Below are positions 54,487 through 64,000 of a stretch of DNA of 64,000 nt, piece after piece. The DNA is from Schistocerca nitens (taxonomy: Eukaryota; Arthropoda; Insecta; Orthoptera; Acrididae), in assembly GCF_023898315.1 (NCBI RefSeq), contig NC_064621.1:132368521-132432520 (forward strand), in the 5' to 3' direction. How positions within the stretch are numbered: the first letter of the stretch is position 1; each line of letters begins with the position of its first letter. Made by a program: the position numbers and the translations under genes. Below the pieces are notes generated by a model. It was not told the origin of the DNA, made no database searches, and saw nothing but the letters and a program-made list of their open reading frames with translations.

Positions 54487-57403
54487 GTCAGTGCCTTTTC
54501 AAATAGATACCGGAGTTTCTCTCACATTGCTTAACCTACATTCATAGGAAAAAATTCGCCCACCACTTTTGCAAATATCAATTCTGCATCTCACCACCTA
54601 TAACGATGACAACAGCACTTCAGTGCTTGGACCGTCTCGCTTACCTACAAAATACAAAAACACGACTGAGGGAGTCCCTTACACTGTAGCCTGCTCATGC
54701 AGGTACCCAAATATTATGGGCATGGATGAGTTTCATTCCTTTGGGTTAGACGTACAGCAAAATTCAAATATCATTGACACAAAAGTTTTTCATGCAGTAC
54801 TTCAATAGCTATCTGAAAAGTATCAAGATTTGTTCGAAAGTGCTCTAGGTTATGGAAAAGATTTTCTAGCTCACATTGCACTGAAAGCTACTGCGCAACC
54901 CAAATTTTGCCGCGCACGCCCTGTGCCGCATGCACTACGGCAATATGTGGCTACAAAAATTCAGATAATGCAGTCCGTTGAGTCCTAAAATCCCATTCAG
55001 CAAGTCAAGAGGAGATTAGCCTTATTCATCATTCGTAAGCCAAATGGGAACATTCGTCTTTGCACGGTCAACTCACAGACAGTCATTGATTCCTACCCGC
55101 TCCCATGTATAAAGGGAATTTGGGATCGCCTAACGGGAGGGAAGTTGCTCTCAAAGAATGATCTTGTAGATGCCTATCTTCAGTTGTCATTGGCGGAAGA
55201 GATAATGAAAATTTTTTTCTGAGTAATCTCGGGTTGTTTGAGTATCAACACCTACTTTTCGGAAGTGCGTCCACGTCTGTTTGTCTCAAAAATTTCTCGA
55301 ACAAGTAACTTCTAAGGGGCCTCCTTATCTTAATTATGTTGCCGACATACTCATCTCCGGACAAACACCGGAAAAGACCCTAAAAACTTGGTATGTCTTT
55401 TTCAAGTTTTAACTGAGGTAGGACTCAAATGTAACTTGCAGAAATGTTCTTTCCTCAACACGATGTATGAATACTTAGGAAATATCATTGACGACATTGG
55501 CGATCGCTCATCAACGAAACATTTGCAAGCAATTCAGCGGTTTCCATCTCCTAAGAATTTAGGTTAACTGCAAGCTGTTCCTGCAAAATTACTTACTACA
55601 TAACGTTCATTTCCAATGCGGTGCTAACTTTTGCGCGTTTGAAAAGCCTCAGACGTAAAAATATTCCGTTTCATTGGAGAAAAGACTGTGTTCAAGCTTT
55701 ACAAAGAATGAATAATGCATTTCTTGTTCAACCTTGACTCATGTGCAAACAATCCACACAAATAATTTGTGCTAGTAGTCGATGTATCATCCCATGGTGC
55801 CGAGGCGGTTTTATCCCACAAAAGTATCAGAACAGAATGCCCCATTGCATTTGATTCGAAAACTTTGGAATGAGGTCAGATTAACTACCGTCAGATGGAG
55901 AAGGTAGCCCTGGCTATAATATACGGTGTCACCAAATTTCATTACCTGTATGGTGCCAGCCGTTATATCCGAGCATTTCTAGGCGCTTCAGTCTGGAACC
56001 GCGAGACCGCTACGGTCCCAGGTTCGAATCCTGCCTCGGGCATCGATGTCTGTGTTGTCCTTAGGTTAGTTAGGTTTAAGTAGTTCTAAGTTCTAGGGGA
56101 CTGTGACTTCAGATGTTAGGTCCCATAGTGCTTAGAGCCGTTTGAACCATTTTTGAACCTATATGGCAGAAAATTTTTCCTGGTCACGAACCATAAATCT
56201 TTGACTGCACTGTTTCGTCCGTCGAAACAATTTCCCGAGCACACGGACAGAAGCTTCAACGTGGATCACTGTTATTGTCAAAATACCAGTGTGAAATTCC
56301 GTATCGTCCGATGGCGCAACACGCAAACGCCGACACATTGTTGGTACAAATGCAGTATTAGACGCATCGGAAGCTTCTTGTTTTCATATTGAATGTTCTG
56401 ATTCACAAGCACTGGATTCTTTCCCTATTGATCCGCGGCGGATTGCACAAGCCACGGAGCAGGACCAATACGCTTGCTAAGAGGTTATATTCGCAAAAGT
56501 TGACGGCCCTCGCAGTAATGTATTCCCGATCCCTTCGTGCGAAGATACTTTCTGCACCGCGACAGGTTATCTCTTCTGAATGATGTGATTCCGCTTCACA
56601 CACCTAACGAACAGACATGGGTGTTAATGCGCGGCTCGCCGCAACAGGAGGTGGTAATTCTTCTACGCAGAGGTCATTGGGTAACAATGAGCACTAAGCA
56701 ACCGGCGCGCCAATATTGTACGTGGTTCGGTTTAGATAAGCGAATAGAACGTGTGACGGAACAATATCGCGCTTGAGAAGACGATCAGGCCGCTCCGCGC
56801 CAAGAATCTTTCTCGTGGTCGGATTCTGATGCGCCATGGCAGCTTTGCTGGCCACTTTCGTCAATCACGTTGATATAGTCGTTGCTTCTTGCAGATCCCA
56901 ACGCATTCGACGAATGCAGTCAGCACTATCAAGGCGTTCGCTTCTGTATTTTCCCTCGAAGGCTTACCACAAATAACTGTTTCGACAATGGATCTCCTTT
57001 TTCTTCCAAGAAATTTGCACGATTTTTCAAAAAAACCAGCAGTGGAATACGGCGTGTCAGGACAGCCTAATTCTCGCCACCATCTAACGACAAGGTCAAC
57101 GTTCCGTTCGAACGTTCAAGACGCAAATGTCGAAACTTCGAACATCACATTCACCTGACGATGCCTTACTAATGTTTCTGAGTTCACATCGTACTTTGGC
57201 AGCTCCTGTCATTTCGCCAGCAGAATGTTGCACGGGAGACGCCATCGGACCTAGCTGAATTTGCTTTGTCCTTACCGCTTTACTCCAGCTTCAGACTTCA
57301 CCATGAAGTTTCAGCCGAACGTCAGAGTGCAGTATTGAGCGTACAACCCACATTTATGGGACACTGGCGTTGTTCTGTGGTCAGCTAGCAGGGAGCAGTA
57401 TAG
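54487..57403 (+). pseudogene. Ty3/gypsy pol relic: protease, reverse transcriptase, RNase H, integrase
   Basis: The protease site DTG (54506-54514, in PFQIDTGVSLTLLN) is followed by IMGMDEFHSFGLDVQQ (54715-54765). RT includes LFIIRKPNGNIRLC, DSYPLPCIKGIW, KNDLVDAYLQL and a catalytic box reading YVADIL where Y-x-D-D is expected (about 55338). RNase H shows VLVVDVSSHGAEAVLSHK (55770-55825), then QMEKVALAIIYGVTKFHYLYG up to the SINE and GRKFFLVTNHKSL after it. Integrase parts: RRGHWVTMSTKQPARQYCTW (56673-56730) and NNCFDNGSPFSSKKFARFFK (56974-57033). Many stops and frame changes. Nothing can be expressed as a full polyprotein. Confidence 0.8.
55954..56156 (+). mobile_element. tRNA-derived SINE, family A, inside gypsy RNase H
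   Basis: Complete copy. The 10-bp duplication ACCTGTATGG / ACCTATATGG (one mismatch) is at 55944-55953 and 56157-56166. The RNase H reading continues across it. Confidence 0.92.
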
Positions 57404-57405
57404 TA

Positions 57406-58799
57406 CACTACTGGCCATTAAAATTGCTACACCAAGAAGAAATGCAGATGATAAACTGCTATTCATTGGAGAAATACGTTACACTAGAACTGACATGTGG
57501 TTACATTTTCACGCAATTTGGGTGCGTAGATCCTGAGAAATCAGTACAAAGAACAACCACCTCCGGCCGTAATAACGGCCTTGATACGCCAGGGCATTGA
57601 GTCAAACAGAGCTTGGATGCCATGTACAGGTACAGCTGCCCATGCAGCTTCAACACGATACCACAGTTCATCAAGAGTAGTGACAGGCGTATTGTGACGA
57701 GCTAGTTGCTCGGCCGCCATTGACCAGATGTTTTCAGTTGGTGAGAGATCTGGAGAATGTGCTGGCCAGGGCAGAAGTCGAATATTTACTGTATCCAGAA
57801 AGGCCCGTACAGGACCTGCAACATGCGGTCGTGCATTATCCTACTGAAATGTAGGGTTTCGCAGGGATCGAATGAAGGGTAGAGCCACGGGTCTTAACAC
57901 GTCTCGTCTGAAATGTAGCGTCCACCGTCCAAAGTGCCGTCAGTGCGAACAAGAGGTGACCGAGACGTGTAACCAATGGCACCCTATACCATCACGCCGG
58001 GTGGTACGCAAGTATGGCGATAACGAATACTCGATTCCAATGTGCGTTCACCGCGATGTCGCCAAACACGGATGCGACCATCATGATGGTGTAAACCGAA
58101 CCTGGATTCACCCGAAAAAATGACGTTTTGAAATTCGTGCACCAAGGTTCGTCGTTGAGTACACCATCGCAGGCGCTCCTGTCTGTGATGCAGCGTCAAG
58201 GGTAACCTCAGCCACGGTCTCCGAGCTGATAGTCCATGATGCTGCTAACGTCGTCGAACTGTTCGTGCAGATGGTTGTTGTCTTGCAAACGTCCCATCTG
58301 CTGACTCTGGGATCGAGATGTGGCTGCATGATCCGTTACAGCCATGCGGATAAGATGCCTGTCATCTCGATTGCTTGTGATACGAGGCCGTTGGGATCCA
58401 GCACGGCGTTCCGTATTACCCTCCTGAACCCACCGATTCCATATTCTGCTAGCACTCATTGGATCTCGACCAACGCGATACGATAAACCGCAGTCGCAAT
58501 AGGCTACAATCCGACCTTTATCAAACTCTGAAACGTGATGGTACGCATTTCTCCTCCTTACACGACGCATCACAACACCTTTTCACCAGGCAATGGCGGT
58601 CAACTGCTGTTTGTGTATGAGAAATCGGTTGGAAACTTTCCTTATGTCAGCACGTTGCAGGTGTCGCGACCGGCGCCAACCTTGTGTGAATGCTGAAAAG
58701 CTAATCATTTGCATATCACAGCATCTTCTTCCTGTCGGTTAAATTTCGCGTCTGTAGCACGTCATCTTCGTGGTGTAGCAATTTTAATGGCCAGTAGTG
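57406..58799 (-). mobile_element. Tc1-like transposon (Tc1-c), full length, inside gypsy integrase
   Basis: The 28-29-bp terminal inverted repeats CACTACTGGCCATTAAAATT... are identical at both ends. They lie between TA at 57404-57405 and 58800-58801. 1394 bp, with a single transposase relic on the minus strand. It interrupts the gypsy integrase. Confidence 0.95.
57700..58573 (-). pseudogene. Tc1-like transposase, frameshifted, first catalytic Asp lost
   Basis: MMRRVRRRNAYHHVSEFDKG(RIVAY) at 58573 is the HTH start. RDPMSASRIWNRWVQEGNTE and RRAGSQRPRITSNRDDRHLI (GRPR-type linker) follow. After a frame change, NVIFSGESRFGLHHHDGRIR (about 58125-58065) has Gly where the first catalytic Asp (SDES) belongs. 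VWRHRGER and GVMVWGAIGYTSRSPLV follow. Further downstream the second and third Asp regions are out of frame (the QDNARPH equivalent reads FSRIMHDRM near 57845). Nucleotides otherwise look well preserved, as the intact TIRs do. Confidence 0.85.
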
Positions 58800-59520
58800 T
58801 ATTCGGGGCTGCGTGGGCCCGCATCAGTGCCACCAAAACCACCTACGGTTCCGTGATACTGCTGGAGATCAAACTGTTTCAGATTTCCTCCCTGCACGAC
58901 GTCCGGCCGCCGTGTCGCATCCACATCCGTCCACCGCAATGCATCCTCCCATGCAACTTACCGAGAGGGTTCCTCCATCTGCAGCAGTCTCACCGATAGG
59001 GGTATTCCCCCTATCTACCTGCGACGCCGTTGCCGCCAATCCCGCAGGTCGCCTCTCCCATGGACGTCACCGCCGTCACCATCGTCTAGTCGCCGGCAAC
59101 CCCTTCAGCACCCTCCGTTCTCGTACCTTTGCCGTCGGATGCGTCCTGCGACTGGTTTTACGGGGCAATTTCCCTGACGTTCGCAAGACCATATGACGGG
59201 GCGCGGGTTGTACTTCTCTGTCCCAGCCGAGCAACCTGGCTGATGGCTAACCACGGTACAGCCAACCCTCCCACCCCCCTCCCCAGCACCATGCAAGTTG
59301 CGCAAGGACAGCGCTTTCAAACACGCGCGCCAGCACTTACGTCGCCGCGATTCCTACAACCACCAAGGCCGACGAGGGCGCTGCCATGAACGATTATGCC
59401 GCTGCCAATGAGATGCAAGCATCCCCTCTCCGGATTTCCAGCGCCAGGCGCACTTAAGTACGCACAGCGATGCAGTGGGCTCATTTTATTTGTTTGCCAG
59501 TATAATAACATTTACAGTCT

Positions 59521-60261
59521 GAGATCTCCTGTATTGAAGACTGACAGGTTTATAAATCTTTTGTATCTGTATGTATTTTACATTTAGAGCTACTGTTAGG
59601 AACTGACGCTGCAACCATAACAACAAAATTATGTATTATTTTTACTATTTGATAATAGATGCAGAATAAATTAATATCTGAATTCTCTGATCATGAAACG
59701 CATCAGTTCCTCGGTCCCGCGTCCATTAAAGAACCACACAGCGTTCACAGGAAGTCATAACAGCTTAGGTCTTTTCAAAGTGTACGGACTTCTCAGCAGT
59801 TTGGTTACGAATAAACCATCACAAATCGTTTACGACAATGCACGATGAGTTCCTTGGTGTGGACAGGATATTCCATCGAGTTATTATTTCTTTCGGTGTA
59901 TTAAGAGTGATCCCAAATGGAAGGATCAGAACAAAATAACAAGAAGACTATAACATTTCTTGAAAGTCATTTCTGCTGAACATTGTGGCGTCACTGGATT
60001 ATCCTGATCAATGTATAATTCCTCCGCCACACTTAAGCAACCGTGAGATGGAGAGAAAATTGTATGACTAATGATACCGGTATAGATCAAGGGACTCATA
60101 ACTCCGTCACTTCCATCCTCTGCATATGGTGCAAACACTGTATCTCTGAGAAAATATTAACCGCTTTACATTTTTGAGAAACTCCATCTACCTTTAGGGA
60201 AATTTGCAGTTTTCTGTCATGAAACCGCGATGTGCTTTGAGTTGTGTATTTCCAGAAGTTT
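59521..60261. other. Unassigned spacer
   Basis: AT-rich. May include the 3' end of the gypsy relic at its left edge. No gene or repeat recognised. Confidence 0.4.
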
Positions 60262-60271
60262 GGTGGTCCCT

Positions 60272-60471
60272 GAACATTATTCAAATCGCTCTGAGCACTA
60301 TGGGACCTATCATCTGAGGTCATCAGTCCCCTAGACTTAGAACTACTTAAACCTAAATAACCTAAGGACATCACACACATCCATGCCCGAGGCAGGATTC
60401 GAACCTGCGATCGTAGCAGTCGCGCGATTCCAGTCTGAAGCGTTTCGAACCGCTCGGTCACAGCGGCCGGC
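60272..60471 (-). mobile_element. tRNA-derived SINE, family A
   Basis: Complete minus-strand copy with A and B boxes. The flanks GGTGGTCCCT / GGTGGTTCTT suggest a decayed 10-bp target duplication. Confidence 0.9.
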
Positions 60472-60481
60472 GGTGGTTCTT

Positions 60482-61755
60482 GCAGTTAGCGTTCTGTTGA
60501 GAGGATCACTGAAATATGTCCTATTATATTTTCATTAGGTTCGTCATGTTTATGTCATTTTTAATACTGAATTCACGGTGATGTGGAGTAGCATAAAATT
60601 CGTTATTAACACAAGAGTTGCAAAATAGGTCTTATCGAAAGAAATGCAGCACTGTAACTGAGAATTACAGTAAAACAAAGAAAACACAAAATATAACGAT
60701 TTTTGCTTTCAGTCCTTGGGTATAATTTTCTGCTCAAGTGATCTGAGAGAAGTCATCAACCGCAGAAAGCGCTCTTTTCAGGATTCAGCACAAAAATGGA
60801 ACAGAAATTTCATTGTGTCCTCAGGTGTTATTATATTTTCATTGCTACAGTTTTAATTTGATTCCAACTCCTGTGTAGTTCGCTCATACGTTGGTAGGAG
60901 CGTTAATGCCGAAAAGAATTTCAATTTTTCGCCTGGATGAGGAGTTTTAAAATCGTAATTAAATATTCTTGCTTTTACATGTGTGCCATAAACGAGCAGA
61001 TACTGTGGCTGCATTAACGATGGGAAAATAAATTCCAAACAGCATTTTGTTACCATTTTCTCTTCCAGTTTCAAATCTTGATGTATTACGTCTAAAACAT
61101 TAACAGGTAAAGTTGACGGTATTCTGAAGGAAGTTTGTAAAATCACCGTCTGTTATTTCTCATGAGGTTCTATCACACTTTAATTGCGCCCTAGCTCTGT
61201 TTTCGCTACAGTCATATTTCTCTTTAAACTTCAGAATAGCTTTCACCACTATTTACCAGCGGTACCTATCACGAAACAAATTTTACCAAGTTTCAACTTG
61301 AAGCTGTGAACCACCATCGTATGCTAACTTGCTGAGAATTTTTCACTTGTGGAAAACAGATACGTTTCACAGGAACATAATCTGGAATATAAACAGGCTT
61401 TCTGTAAACTTTCCAGTAAATAGTCATCACAAACATCTGTTATGGAACAAGCATCCAACGATCTTATGTCTGTTGCGGACGATTTATTATGAGAGTCTCC
61501 CAGACTAGACGCAAGAGTAGTCAACAATACCAATTTCGGAGACTGGCATTCTATATTTTAAAATTCCTATTACGATGAAATAATCACCGTCCCCTTTGGA
61601 GGCGCCATTTTTTGTGACTAACTCAGCCTCTGATGCCACCAAATACGAAATGCAAATATGAGTTATGTCACAGAAAAGACGCTGTAGATAACTGGATCAA
61701 ATTAGTGAGTGATCTGTTAATATTAATTATACCGTCTTGTTAAAATGTACCGAAA
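60482..61755. other. Unassigned region with two minus-strand open frames
   Basis: Frames at 61533-61324 and 61146-60853 on the minus strand have balanced, protein-like composition (the second contains FIFPSLMQPQYLLVYGTHVK and FNYDFKTPHPGEKLKFFSAL). They lie in line with stop-rich sequence between them. I do not recognise the family. It could be an old transposon protein or a decayed gene. Confidence 0.35.
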
Positions 61756-62600
61756 CCGGGATTACGAGATGAAATTGAGAAGTTATCTGACTGCCAATCA
61801 AAGAAACGAGCAAGGCCGCAAGCTTAATCTTTTCCCAACGTATACAAGCTTCTTTAATGATTTTTAAATCAACTTTTAGCATTGATTAAGCCATACTGTG
61901 TGCAGATTTCTACTACACTACTTGTCTTTCATTCCTTTCCTGGAGTCCGTATTCAGCACTTTTTCTTCTCTTCCTTTTCTTACTATCGACTTCCATTTCC
62001 CCATCAAAATTACATATTCGTCTCCCTTAACTGTTCGAATAATTTCTTTCCTCTCACACATTTTTGAACTTCCTCATTACCCGCGGAGCTATTAGGCATA
62101 TAAACTTTTACTATTGTGGTGCGTATTGGCTTCATGTCTATATTCACTACGACAGCAGATTCACAGTTCACAGTAGCTCTCCCACATTCGTACTTTCTTA
62201 TTCATTATCTGATTTATATCTGCATTATCCCTAGCTAATTTGCTATTTTTAAACCTGTTCTTTCTACCATCACATTTGATTAATTTACACTACATTTAAC
62301 ATCGACCTATCCATTTCCCTTATAAAATTCTCTAACCAACCGAAACGATTGGGTTTGCTGATATTCCATGTTCCGATCAGTAGAACGATATTTTTGCTTG
62401 TCCTGATGACAACAACCTCCTTAATAGTTACCGTCAGGAGATCTGAAATGGATAGTATCTTACTTCCGGAGTATTCTACCCTAAAGAGTACGACAACCAT
62501 TAAGCTATTCAGTAGAGTTGCCTGCCCTCGGGGAAAGTCACAGCTGTAGTTTCCCGTTTCTACCAAACGTTCACCTTACCAGCGCAACAATAACCGGTAG
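61756..62600 (-). pseudogene. RTE-type LINE 5' fragment
   Basis: Minus strand: the 5' leader reads GGAAACTACAGCTGTGACTT then ATGGTTGTCG and CTCCGGAAGTAAGATACTAT. LLIGTWNISKPNRFGWLENF (about 62390-62330) follows. EN remnants VKVYMPNSSAGNEEVQK-like (62110-62060) and the FCTEHNLI-NTWFKNH-like region near 61880-61830 come next. Truncated at its 3' side near 61756. Relative of the 15880-21895 LINE. Confidence 0.65.
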
Positions 62601-63403
62601 CCAACATAGCCATGTTGGCTAATGTTACAAGGCCAGGTCAGACAATCATACAGCCTGTTGCCCCCATAACTACTGAAAGGCCAGTGCCCCTCCGCGCATG
62701 TGTGTGTGGAGGCTGCGGGTGGGGGGGGGGGGCATAAGCAGGAGGAGGGGTATTTAGATTACACGACGTATTTGGAAGCATTATTCAAAAAATAATATCT
62801 CAGCGTTTACGAGAAGTCACTTTTTCTGTGAGAAAAGCGAATAGATGGTCGTTTATGACTTACAGAGCGCACACTACTGACCTGTGAATAAGCATCCTAA
62901 ACAGTGTGTCTAGAGGCACCAAGACCGAGGAGTTACCGCGGAAAAACGCTCAGTTTCATTTTTTCTTATTGGATTAAAAAGAGGCGAGCTTATTTACCCA
63001 TCATATTGCTGTGGTAATTAATAAACGTATTTGTACCGGTTTTATGATGCACCATCGTCCTTCTGTCTCGTTGAAAGTAAGCAGATTAATACACAGTATC
63101 CAGGTCGATGGATCTGTCAAGATGCGTCATCTGGTTGGTCATTCGGTCTTTCATCCAACTTGGTTTTACCGGTGGACACACTAGAAGCCAAAATTGCGTT
63201 CAGATGAAGTCGCGGGTTTCGAGCGCAGACGGCATGACAACGTATTGTAGTTGATTGATGTGCTCGAGCTAATACCAGTATTCTTCTGAAACCAAATTTT
63301 CTGACTATATACGTAAAAATGTGTGATCAACAATTATTGAAATTGCTGGCGCATCAGCAAAAGACAGAGGGTATTATATAACCGTACGTCTCAAATTAAC
63401 ATC
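62601..63403. other. Unassigned spacer with G-run
   Basis: A G12 run lies at 62721-62732 after TGTGTGTGGAGGCTGCGGGT. Nothing else recognised. Confidence 0.45.
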
Positions 63404-63417
63404 GAAAATCATAGAGG

Positions 63418-63615
63418 CCGGCCGAAGTGGCCGTGCGGTTAAAGGCGCTGCAGTCTGGAACCGCAAGACCGCTACGGTCGCAGGTTCGAATCCTGCCTCG
63501 GGCATGGATGTTTATGATGTCCTTAGGTTAGTTAGGTTTAACTCGTTCTAAGTTCTAGGGGACTAATGACCTCAGCAGTTGAGTCCCATAGTGCTCAGAG
63601 CCACTTGAACCACTT
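63418..63615 (+). mobile_element. tRNA-derived SINE, family A
   Basis: Complete copy (CCGGCCGAAGTGGCCGTGCG head). The perfect 14-bp duplication GAAAATCATAGAGG is at 63404-63417 and 63616-63629. Confidence 0.95.
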
Positions 63616-63629
63616 GAAAATCATAGAGG

Positions 63630-64000
63630 ACCAACAGCAACTGAAGAGAGAAAATTAATAGACACCACATGTGAGAGGAGAGTGGTAAGTTCATGACGAA
63701 GACTTGGTATTTAACGTCATGATATCGTTAATCTACAGAAGTCGATCTATATTACTCGTAGTAACGTGTAGTTACTGAGTGGTAACTTTTGTACCTGTTT
63801 CGTTCATTATTGTATCAGCATGGTATAATTTGGCAGAAGGAAACCTTTATACGATAGACTATAAGTGTACCTGTTTGAAAAATGGAAATGAGTTTGACCC
63901 AATCAGTCCTACATCAGCCTTCGACGAGAAAGAAACTCATGTGAAAGTCCCAGCAGCGTTGCGGCGGAGGTGTATTGCTTGGAAAAGCATCCTCTGACAG
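63630..64000. other. Unassigned spacer to window end
   Basis: An open frame at 63779-63997 runs to the window edge without a recognisable motif. Confidence 0.4.

Larger units (their letters stand above)
54200..59520 (+). mobile_element. Ty3/gypsy LTR retrotransposon relic, interrupted by SINE and Tc1
   Basis: Protease, RT, RNase H and integrase remnants lie in Ty3/gypsy order on the plus strand. They are interrupted by a SINE (55954-56156) and a Tc1-like element (57406-58799). Integrase C-terminal sequence resumes right after the Tc1 (VWARISATKTTYGSVILLEI at about 58817). No LTR pair could be identified, and both outer ends are approximate. Pro-rich sequence occupies 58900-59450. Confidence 0.75.

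Noticed and set aside
1..64000. Bacterial or viral origin of the window
   Set aside because: Dense SINEs with TSDs, LINEs, mariner/Tc1 and gypsy relics, microsatellites and absence of dense long ORFs are characteristic of an animal nuclear genome.

Overview
The window looks like intergenic DNA of a large, repeat-rich animal genome, most likely an orthopteran insect of the locust/grasshopper type. That assignment is inference: the abundant tRNA-derived SINEs, the RTE-type LINE with a 'GACTGAAG' 3' end, and the Tc1 and mariner families are ones I associate with Schistocerca/Locusta-like genomes. No database search was possible. I found no operon structure, no rRNA, no CRISPR and no convincing host gene exon. 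Every coding segment I can explain is a mobile-element relic broken by stops, frameshifts or later insertions.

Layout. 1-11 kb: AT-rich spacer with SINEs (158, 2357, 5131, 7471), a solo LTR (7856-8550) and an old LINE RT relic (10.3-11 kb). 11-14.6 kb: a CR1-like LINE on the minus strand with an esterase-type ORF1, an endonuclease and an RT, and a SINE with clean target-site duplications (TSDs) between its ORFs. 15-21.9 kb: a Tc1/mariner-superfamily remnant, then a long RTE LINE on the plus strand split by a 2.5-kb insert carrying an intronless multi-copy gene relic (17.2-18.9 kb) and by another SINE. 23.9-25.4 kb: an almost perfect 800-bp palindrome and a deletion-derivative DNA transposon. 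27-31 kb: two more LINE relics. 34.1-39.8 kb: a multi-layer nest, a Tc1-like element that received a mariner, a SINE and a second Tc1-like element which itself received another mariner, nearly all with TA junctions. 40-46 kb: a Tc1 relic, a second tRNA-derived repeat family, SINEs and an RTE relic. 46.8-54.2 kb: another RTE LINE, interrupted by a 320-bp foldback insert with 14-bp TSDs and by a 5.5-kb giant foldback element (48507-54049) with inverted arms of about 1.75-1.88 kb. 54.2-59.5 kb: a degraded Ty3/gypsy element hit by a SINE and a nearly full-length Tc1-like element. 60-64 kb: two SINEs, an RTE 5' fragment and unassigned spacer.

How parts relate. LINE machinery of the RTE/CR1 type is the plausible source of the SINE insertions, which carry 7-16 bp TSDs; the Tc1/mariner elements sit between TA dinucleotides. 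Three SINE families share the same 3' tail but carry different tRNA-like heads. A short motif with a hammerhead-ribozyme-like layout (CTGAAGA, hairpin, GAAAC plus a small palindrome) recurs at 30.9, 40.8, 45.6 and 47.0/47.1 kb. The best leads are the giant foldback element, the hammerhead-like motif family, the nested Tc1/mariner stack and the intronless gene relic at 17-19 kb.
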